5,316 nucleotides of DNA from Bacteroidota bacterium (GTDB taxonomy: Bacteria > Bacteroidota > Bacteroidia > Chitinophagales > Saprospiraceae). Location of the stretch: contig QQUB01000823.1 in NCBI GenBank assembly GCA_008501835.1, positions 1 to 5,316 of the forward strand, given 5' to 3'. A program made the position numbers and the translations under genes. This document shows positions 1 to 5,316 of this stretch, in pieces; positions within the stretch are counted from its first letter, which is position 1; each line of letters begins with the position of its first letter. Under the pieces are notes generated by a model. That model was not told where the DNA came from and searched no databases. It worked only from the letters and a program-made list of their open reading frames with translations.

Positions 1-32
1 TATCTTGCGGCCTAAAGAAAATTTGGATAATA

Positions 33-3000
33 ATGAAGAAAGTCTTACTAATTTCCTGCCTTGCAATTCTTTACATTTCAAAGCTCGACGCACAAACTGA
101 ACAACGCTACTCCGTAAAGGAATCTACCCCTGAGTGGGTACAACTGATGTACAATGATTCCGAGGATATCAGTTCAGTAATTCAGGCATATGAAGCATAC
201 TATAAGACACATGAGTTTGTCAAAAATGCACACACACAATATTACAAACGATGGTTGCGCTCCATTTCAAGAAGTGATCAGTTACTTCCCTATGGCGCTG
301 ACCAAATGGACAAAAACCGCAATAACATTCAGGCATACATTGAGAAATCTTTGACAACCAATATGTTTCGATCACCCGAATCTGAATGGGAATGTATTGG
401 TCCATTTGATTTTGACATTGATGCAGCCGGAAGAAGTTATGCACCCGGAGCAGCTCATGTCTATACAGTTGAACGTTCAGTTTCTGATACTGCTGTACTT
501 TATGCAGGAACTGCAACGGCAGGAGTCTGGAAAACGATTGATGCCGGACAAAACTGGGACCTGCTTACACAACATTTAATTATTGGAAGTATAGTAGCCC
601 TGGAAATAGACCCAACGGACCCGAGTATCGTATATTTTGGAGCTTCTGGAAACCTCTTCAAAACCGATGATGGCGGGAGTACCTGGTACACTTTGGGTGG
701 TGTTTTTTCGGAACAAAATCATAACATTAAGGATATTGTAACCCATCCAGCGTCAAACGAAATCCTGTATGTCACCTCCAATCAGGGATTGTACAGGACC
801 TTTGATGCCGGTGAATCCTGGGAAACGATACTTACCGGAAACTTTCAGGAACTAGAATTTCACCCTACACACAGCGACACGATTTATGTTGTAAAACAAA
901 TTGGGGATCGAACAGAATTCCACAAATCTGTTGATGGAGGTGATACCTTCACCAACTCACCTAATAACGGATGGCCATTTCCTCCTGGAGGAGCAGAACA
1001 AAAAAGAACAGAAATTGCCGTTACCCCCGCTGCACCTGATATGATTTATGCACTGGCTACCGGAGCGGTGAATGGAGGCAGTGGCCTTTATGGTGTTTAT
1101 GTAAGTGAAGATGCCGGAGACACCTGGGTTTTCCGTTGTTGTGGCGACCAACCTGGCGGTGAACCTGCAGAGGACAATATCAACATGATGGGCTGGGATA
1201 AAAATGGGCTGGATGATGGGGGTCAGTATTACTACGACCTGGCTCTCGCCGTTGACCCCGAAAATGCCGATAAAGTTCACGTCGCCGGCGTAAATCAGTG
1301 GATATCAACCGACGGAGGTTACACCTTTACCTGTCCTGCCAAATGGTCAGAGCCAGCTGAACCGGGATATGTTCATGCGGACATCCATGATATTCGTTAT
1401 TATGAAAATGAGATATGGGCAGCTTGTGATGGAGGAATCTTTGTATCTCATGATGATGGTAATACTTTCACCAAACAAATGTTTGGCATAGCCGGAAGTG
1501 ATTTTTGGGGATTTGGAGCCAGTTTTCATGGCAATGTAATGCTTGGTGGCGCTTACCATAATGGCACGCTGCTAAAAGATGAAGACACCTACATAAACGG
1601 ATGGATCTGTACAGGAGGAGGCGATGGCGTGAGAGGGTTTGTCAATCAGGGAAATAACCGGCTTGCTTATGATGACCGGGAAGGGAGAATTCTGACCGGG
1701 GACAGAGAAGTAAATTTTGGACATTTTGAATTTGACCTTTTGCCCAACAGTTCCTATATAACCGGAGAATCCAGCGACATGGCTTTTGACCCCAGATTCT
1801 ATAACACTGTCTATGTAGGTCACGGAACAGAACTTGTAAAAACTGACAATAATGGAAAAACTTTTGAAACCATTCATGATTTTGGTCATAAAGTGACTGC
1901 CATTGACATCCCGTGGACTGACCCACAAACTATTTACCTAACTACCTGGCAAGACTGGTGGGGAGCCAAAAAAATATGGAGGACCAACGATAGTGGAGCA
2001 ACCTGGACTGAGATCACTCCTCCCTCTTCCATATTAAACGGTAATGAATGGGTGCCATGGGATATAACTGCCAGCAGCAATAATCCGGATATCATTTGGG
2101 CGGCAAGAACTTCTCAATACGGAGATACTGACCTTGATGGATACAGAGTATTCAAATCCGAGGACGGAGGGACTTCCTGGACAAATATTACAACTCCAGC
2201 CCTTGATGGAGAAGCGATAACCAATATCGTTCATCAAAAAGGTACAGATGGAGGTGTTTACCTGGGCACCAGAAGAGCTGTTTTATATAAGAACAACACA
2301 ATGACCGATTGGGAGTTATTCAATAATAACCTCCCTTTAAGCACACACTCCACCAAACTGGTACCATATTATTGGGGGAATAAATTGAGAAATGCCACCA
2401 ATCGCAGTGTTTACGAAGTAGATCTCTATGAGACATCAAATCCCATTGCTCAAATTTCAGTTGATAAAATAAAGTTGAACTGCTTTGATAAAAGTGTTCA
2501 TTTTGTTGATCATTCCATACTGTACGGTGAAAGTGCCAGTTGGCAATGGTCTTTTCCGGGAGGAAATCCTTCGACTTCTATGGAACAAAATCCGCTTGTC
2601 GCATATTCAGAACCTGGCCAATATGAGGTAAGTCTTACAGTCACCGACGAATTTGGAACCAGTACTCAAACCTACACGGATTTTATCATTTTCGAAGATC
2701 ATATTGAAGAGGCTCAGGACTTTGCAGAAGACTTTGAATCCGGCCTGAACGAATATTGGATTTTACACAACGAGAACAATTCATTCAACTGGAATGAAAT
2801 CCAAATAGACAATGGCCCTGATTGTGTTAGCGGAACAGCCATGTATGTCGACCATTTTGGTATAAACCAACCAGGCCATGAAGCAGAACTTATCAGTCCA
2901 AATATCGATCTGACCAATATGACGGAGGCTATGTTGCATTATGATTATGCCTATGCCCGCTGGGGAGGCGGTTATGAAGATGGTTTGAGAATAGATATTT

Positions 3001-3488
3001 CAACGGATTGTGGGCAGACCTGGACGGAATTATTTTATGCCTTTGGAACAGATCTGACCACGGTAGAAAACCAACAAGACTGGTGGCAACCAGCTGATTG
3101 CAACGACTGGGCCACAGATAATATCCTGGATATTAGTGAGTACATCGGGGAGGTCATCAATATTAGGTTTGTCGCCATCAATGGCTGGGGAAATAACTTT
3201 TACCTGGATAATGTGAACATAACCGGCCTAAACGTAGGACTGAATAACATTGAAAATGAAATCCGTTTAGCGGTCTTTCCAAACCCTTCTGAAGGCAGTT
3301 TCATTATTGAGCATAACCTGGAAAATGCAACTTTGCTGATCATGAACATGGAAGGAAAAGTGATTGAAAAACAACAGGTACAAATTGGAAAATCCAGTTT
3401 CGACCTTGATCTTCCTGCAGGAATTTATCAAGTTCAGTTGGTCAATGATATTGGGATGTTAAATAAAAAACTGATCGTAACTGACTAA
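33..3488 (+). CDS. Secreted Asp-box (BNR/sortilin-type) propeller protein with PKD domain, jelly-roll domain and T9SS type A sorting domain
   Basis: This gene encodes 1151 residues, complete, ending in TAA. Residues 1-20 form a Sec signal peptide (MKK, a hydrophobic core, likely cleavage after A20), which supports the ATG at 33; no Shine-Dalgarno sequence is visible. Residues about 30-115 are a charged helical module (EWVQLMYND, then YYKRW). Asp-box motifs (S/T-x-D-x-G-x-T/S-W/F) begin near residues 168, 211, 256, 299, 358, 425, 472, 604, 651 and 709, implying one or two beta-propellers. Between them lie HADIHD (448-453), CDGGIF (465-470) and GGGDG (528-532). A PKD domain covers about 803-888 (WQWSFPGG, then PGQYEVSLTVTD). 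A jelly-roll domain covers about 897-1064 (DFESG, STDCGQTW, then YLDNVNI). Residues about 1077-1151 are a T9SS type A tail (FPNPSEGSF, LPAGIYQVQL, KKLIVTD), so the protein should cross the outer membrane and be anchored or released. Its substrate is unknown. No catalytic residues can be assigned, and adhesion or polymer binding is as likely as hydrolysis. Confidence 0.93.
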   Translation: MKKVLLISCLAILYISKLDAQTEQRYSVKESTPEWVQLMYNDSEDISSVIQAYEAYYKTHEFVKNAHTQYYKRWLRSISRSDQLLPYGADQMDKNRNNIQAYIEKSLTTNMFRSPESEWECIGPFDFDIDAAGRSYAPGAAHVYTVERSVSDTAVLYAGTATAGVWKTIDAGQNWDLLTQHLIIGSIVALEIDPTDPSIVYFGASGNLFKTDDGGSTWYTLGGVFSEQNHNIKDIVTHPASNEILYVTSNQGLYRTFDAGESWETILTGNFQELEFHPTHSDTIYVVKQIGDRTEFHKSVDGGDTFTNSPNNGWPFPPGGAEQKRTEIAVTPAAPDMIYALATGAVNGGSGLYGVYVSEDAGDTWVFRCCGDQPGGEPAEDNINMMGWDKNGLDDGGQYYYDLALAVDPENADKVHVAGVNQWISTDGGYTFTCPAKWSEPAEPGYVHADIHDIRYYENEIWAACDGGIFVSHDDGNTFTKQMFGIAGSDFWGFGASFHGNVMLGGAYHNGTLLKDEDTYINGWICTGGGDGVRGFVNQGNNRLAYDDREGRILTGDREVNFGHFEFDLLPNSSYITGESSDMAFDPRFYNTVYVGHGTELVKTDNNGKTFETIHDFGHKVTAIDIPWTDPQTIYLTTWQDWWGAKKIWRTNDSGATWTEITPPSSILNGNEWVPWDITASSNNPDIIWAARTSQYGDTDLDGYRVFKSEDGGTSWTNITTPALDGEAITNIVHQKGTDGGVYLGTRRAVLYKNNTMTDWELFNNNLPLSTHSTKLVPYYWGNKLRNATNRSVYEVDLYETSNPIAQISVDKIKLNCFDKSVHFVDHSILYGESASWQWSFPGGNPSTSMEQNPLVAYSEPGQYEVSLTVTDEFGTSTQTYTDFIIFEDHIEEAQDFAEDFESGLNEYWILHNENNSFNWNEIQIDNGPDCVSGTAMYVDHFGINQPGHEAELISPNIDLTNMTEAMLHYDYAYARWGGGYEDGLRIDISTDCGQTWTELFYAFGTDLTTVENQQDWWQPADCNDWATDNILDISEYIGEVINIRFVAINGWGNNFYLDNVNITGLNVGLNNIENEIRLAVFPNPSEGSFIIEHNLENATLLIMNMEGKVIEKQQVQIGKSSFDLDLPAGIYQVQLVNDIGMLNKKLIVTD

Positions 3489-3611
3489 ATGTGGGCCTTG
3501 TTGATAAAGTAATACAAACGGCTATAATTTAGGGTGTAATGGACAAAATTCATTGAGCTAAAATTTTCTTACCGAGAATTATAGAGCATGAAAAATAAGT
3601 TAAAATCAGTT

Positions 3612-3634
3612 GTTTGAAGTTTCCAACTTCAAAC
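3612..3634. repeat. Perfect 10-bp inverted repeat, 3-base loop
   Basis: GTTTGAAGTT (3612-3621) and AACTTCAAAC (3625-3634) are exact reverse complements around TCC. The hairpin is strong in RNA or single-stranded DNA, but neither side has a T-tract, so it is not a typical intrinsic terminator. It lies 11 bases before a second, larger inverted repeat and may belong to the same composite element. Confidence 0.8.
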
Positions 3635-3645
3635 CCATATCGCGC

Positions 3646-3688
3646 TCGTCTTCAGACGATTGTAGTTTTTTCGGTTGTCTGAAGACAA
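3646..3688. repeat. 14-bp inverted repeat whose arms are themselves palindromic (GTCT-NN-AGAC)
   Basis: Arm TCGTCTTCAGACGA (3646-3659) pairs with TTGTCTGAAGACAA (3675-3688) over 14 positions with one C/A mismatch and one G-U pair, across a 15-base loop that contains T6 (3666-3671). Each arm is also a local palindrome: TCGTCT-TC-AGACGA on the left, and on the right GTTGTCT-GA-AGACAAC (3674-3689). ATATC (3637-3641) and GATAT (3692-3696) can extend the helix outward. A small AAGAC-ACA-GTCTT hairpin follows at 3704-3716 and reuses the same AAGAC/GTCTT core. The density of related palindromes suggests a REP- or MITE-like intergenic element, but copy number cannot be judged from one window. Confidence 0.7.
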
Positions 3689-3735
3689 CAAGATATCCAT
3701 TTCAAGACACAGTCTTAAAATAACTAAGAGTGATA

Positions 3736-3779
3736 AAAAACAAAGGGAGCTGAACATCGAGTCCAGTTCCCTTTATTTT
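3736..3779. terminator. Probable bidirectional intrinsic terminator
   Basis: AAAGGGAGCTG (3742-3752) pairs with CAGTTCCCTTT (3764-3774). The inner bases 3754-3755 and 3761-3762 also pair after one mismatch, leaving a 5-base loop. The one irregular position in the main stem is a G-U pair in plus-strand RNA and an A-C mismatch in minus-strand RNA. On the minus strand the stem is followed by a T-rich run, TTTGTTTTTTAT, and begins 26 bases past the prfB stop, a good fit for prfB termination. On the plus strand the run is ATTTTC, weaker, but the upstream A-tract can pair with it. Placement between convergent genes fits a shared terminator. Confidence 0.75.
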
Positions 3780-3799
3780 CTCTGTCTAATTATTGTGGC

Positions 3800-4880
3800 T
3801 TAATCCTCATGATGCATTAAGAACGCCTTAAGGAATCCGTCTATCTCCCCATCGAGAACCTTATCAGGATTATTAAGTTTAAAATTCGTCCTAAGGTCCT
3901 TTACCCAACGATCATCAAGAACATAAGAACGGATTTGGGAGCCCCATTCGTTTTTCATCTTTCCGGACTCTACTTTATCCTTCTCGGCCCTTTGCTTCTC
4001 CAGCTCAGCCTCATATAACCTGGACTTCAGCATATTTAATGCATGTTCCCTGTTCATATGCTGAGAACGTTCTTTTTGACATTCCACAACAATGCCTGAT
4101 GGCAAGTGCCTTACACGAACAGCCGATTCCGTTTTATTAACATGCTGTCCTCCCGCACCACTTGAACGAAACGTATCCCAACTCAAATCGGCAGGATTGA
4201 TCTCTACCTCAATAGAGGAATCCACCCTGGGGTGTACAAAGACAGAAGCAAAAGAAGTCATTCTTTTACCCTGGGCATTAAAAGGAGAAATCCTTACCAG
4301 ACGATGTACCCCGTTCTCACCTTTAAGCATTCCGTAGGCAAAATCACCCTGAATTTCAATTTCCCCTGATTTAATCCCGGCCACATCTCCATCCTGAAGA
4401 TTGAGGGTTGACACCTTGAATCCCTGCCTTTCTCCGTAGCGCTTATACATTCTTAAAAGCATAGCAGCCCAGTCACAAGCTTCCGTACCTCCTGCCCCGG
4501 CATTGACTTCGAGGATAACCCCAAGTTCATCCTCTGGTCGGTTTAAGGTAGATCTGAATTCAGCATCTTCAATGGCTTCAATAGCTCCGGAATAATGTTC
4601 ATCCACTTCTTCCTCGGTAGCCTCCCCCTCTTTATAGTATTCATAGAGCACTTCGGTATCGTCGATAAGTGTTGCCACTTCATCGTATTTCGACACCCAG
4701 TTCTTATGAACCTTTAATTCCTTGAGGATCCGTTCAGCTTCTTTTGGATCATCCCAAAAATTGGGGTTCAGCGAAAGCTGTTCTTTATCTTCAATCTGTA
4801 ATTTCCGTTCAGGGACGTCAAAGATACCTCCCTAACAAGTCCAAACGGTTTTTCAACTCCTTTAATTGATCGGAAGTCAT
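3800..4880 (-). CDS. prfB: Peptide chain release factor 2 (RF2), expressed by programmed +1 frameshift
   Basis: RF2 reads UAA and UGA in the ribosomal A site and triggers hydrolysis of peptidyl-tRNA. The gene has two segments: ATG at 4880 and codons 1-20 (starting MTSDQLKELKNRL), then an in-frame UGA at 4820-4818, then frame +1 from GAC at 4819 to TAA at 3802-3800, skipping base 4820. The product is 359 residues; E. coli RF2 has 365. The helical domain 1 is followed by the PCRF region (NAGAGGTEACDW, about 126-137). The stop-recognition tripeptide SPF is at 198-200, and the catalytic GGQ at 243-245 lies in SSGAGGQHVNKTESAVR, with Q245 the expected PrmC methylation site. SPF and GGQ sit 7 residues earlier than in E. 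coli, with the same spacing. SPF rules out RF1, which carries PxT. The GTG at 4696 is internal, not a start. The start lies 6 bases after the FKBP stop, with no Shine-Dalgarno sequence, suggesting co-transcription and perhaps coupling. Low RF2 should favour frameshifting, so synthesis is autoregulated. Confidence 0.97.
4817..4832 (-). promoter_or_regulatory. RF2 programmed +1 frameshift site (recoding signal)
   Basis: Reading the minus strand, GGG AGG TAT CTT TGA C runs from 4832 to 4817. CTT (4823-4821) is the slippery codon, TGA (4820-4818) the in-frame stop, and the following C gives a weak stop context. GGAGGT (4831-4826) is an internal Shine-Dalgarno-like element separated from CTT by TAT, the same geometry as the E. 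coli AGGGGGTATCTTTGAC site. Frame 0 hits a second TGA three codons later, so only the shifted product is functional. Confidence 0.96.
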
Positions 4881-4886
4881 AGCTAA

Positions 4887-5316
4887 TTAATTTATTTTTT
4901 CTAATTCAATGTAAAAAATCAAATCTGCGTTTTCGGGAATTTTTCCCGGTTCTCCTGAAGCCCCATAGCCCATTTCAGAAGGTACAATTAAAGTAAAAGA
5001 GGAATGCTCTGATATCTCTGTAAAGATTTCCTCCCAGCCTTCAATAACTCTTTGCTCACCTATCACGAATTCAAAGGGTTCTCCTGATTCAAAGGAATTA
5101 TTAAATACCTGTCCCGACATAAGGGCGCCGACATAGTTAACACTTACTTTGTCTCCGGTTTTGGGTTTATAGGCATCAGTCTTTTTATGGAAGAACAATT
5201 TCAGACCACTTTCGGTTTCAATCAAATGGTCTGCCAGACCACCTGTTTTAAATCTTTCAAGATCTGATAACAACCGTTTTTCAGCTTCAGGTCCTCTGGA
5301 TATCAAACTCTTTTTC
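4887..5316 (-). CDS. FKBP-type peptidyl-prolyl cis-trans isomerase, C-terminal part (5' end outside window)
   Basis: The frame is open to the window edge, giving 142 visible residues before TAA at 4889-4887. The TTG at 5306 is not a convincing start, because the frame continues upstream (KKS) and the visible N-terminus is a charged helical linker (GPEAEKRLLSDLERF). The last 90 residues or so are an FKBP12-like domain that accelerates proline isomerisation in protein folding. Counting from the codon at 5306, pocket residues include Y58 (VNYVG), F68 (GQVF), F78, V87-I88 and W91 (VIEGW), Y114 (GYG) and F131 (LIFYIE). The usual Asp after GxxF is Asn (N69), and the position equivalent to FKBP12 His87 is Glu (E119). 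There is no SlyD-type insertion. The linker resembles those of Bacteroidota proteins joining an N-terminal cyclophilin domain to a C-terminal FKBP domain, but that part is unseen and the fusion is an inference. The gene precedes prfB by 6 bases, probably in one transcript. Confidence 0.9.
   Translation of the reverse strand, partial: KKSLISRGPEAEKRLLSDLERFKTGGLADHLIETESGLKLFFHKKTDAYKPKTGDKVSVNYVGALMSGQVFNNSFESGEPFEFVIGEQRVIEGWEEIFTEISEHSSFTLIVPSEMGYGASGEPGKIPENADLIFYIELEKIN

Larger units (their letters stand above)
3489..3799. other. Intergenic region between convergent genes
   Basis: These 311 bases separate the stop codons of the secreted-protein gene and prfB. I find no credible open frame on either strand. 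The first 120 bases or so are AT-rich and featureless apart from a weak AAAATT/AATTTT inverted pair. Bases 3612-3716 hold a cluster of palindromes listed separately, and 3736-3779 hold a probable bidirectional terminator. As both flanking genes end here, promoters or operators for them are not expected. Confidence 0.85.

Noticed and set aside
1..32. End of an upstream gene (frame reading YLAA then TAA at 13-15), or a TAnnTTTG-type promoter before the ATG at 33.
   Set aside because: Four codons cannot establish a gene, and another frame is also open. TTTG at 22-25 lacks the TA element and a properly spaced upstream TTTG, and lies too close to the ATG.
48..59. LISC near the N-terminus of the secreted protein as a lipobox (Cys9).
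   Set aside because: The hydrophobic core continues past the cysteine, the preceding segment is too short, and a standard cleavage site follows at A20. T9SS cargo normally uses signal peptidase I.
220..2917. Minus-strand and alternate-frame open frames inside the secreted-protein gene.
   Set aside because: They have low-complexity, implausible protein composition, no recognisable domains, and overlap a fully supported coding sequence.
3545..3567. AAAATT/AATTTT inverted pair in the intergenic region.
   Set aside because: It is only six A/T pairs with an 11-base loop, expected by chance in AT-rich DNA.
4092..4337. Plus-strand open frame of 81 codons opposite prfB.
   Set aside because: It lies wholly antisense to the conserved SPF-GGQ region of prfB and shows no protein features of its own.
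3800..4696. A 298-residue RF2 starting at GTG 4696.
   Set aside because: It would lack the N-terminal part of RF2 domain 1. The sequence upstream to 4880 encodes matching RF2 residues once the canonical frameshift is applied.
4818..4820. In-frame TGA in prfB read as a pseudogene or sequencing error.
   Set aside because: The exact CTT TGA C context with an SD-like element 3 bases upstream is the known programmed site, and the rest of the gene is intact.

Overview
The window looks like a chromosomal segment of a Bacteroidota species. The evidence is a large secreted protein with a type IX secretion (T9SS) type A C-terminal sorting domain, start codons without Shine-Dalgarno sequences, and moderately AT-rich DNA. 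I cannot place it below phylum from this sequence alone.

Layout. Positions 33-3488 (+) hold one gene for an 1151-residue exported protein. It has a signal peptide, a helical N-terminal module, a long array of Asp-box (BNR/sortilin-type) propeller blades, a PKD domain, a jelly-roll domain of the choice-of-anchor-J/MAM-like type, and the T9SS sorting tail. Positions 3489-3799 lie between convergent genes. They contain a cluster of nested palindromes (about 3612-3716) and a hairpin with A/T tracts on both sides (about 3736-3779) that fits a bidirectional terminator. On the minus strand, a partial FKBP-type peptidyl-prolyl isomerase gene (running in from the right edge, stop at 4887) is followed after only 6 bases by prfB (4880-3800), encoding peptide chain release factor 2.

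The most informative item is in prfB. The simple open frame covers only 3800-4696, from an internal GTG, and lacks the RF2 N-terminus. The real gene starts at the ATG at 4880, reads 20 codons to an in-frame UGA, and continues in the +1 frame through a canonical CUU UGA C site preceded by GGAGGU. The product is 359 residues, close to the 365 of E. coli RF2. This is the known autoregulatory frameshift. It is of extra interest because the initiation site of the same gene shows no Shine-Dalgarno sequence while the internal site has a very strong one.

The FKBP and prfB genes are probably co-transcribed and may be translationally coupled; their pairing shows no obvious functional link. The secreted protein is an independent convergent unit. 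I see no CRISPR array, tRNA, rRNA, transposase or defence system. The palindrome cluster is the only unexplained structure and the best candidate for something undescribed.
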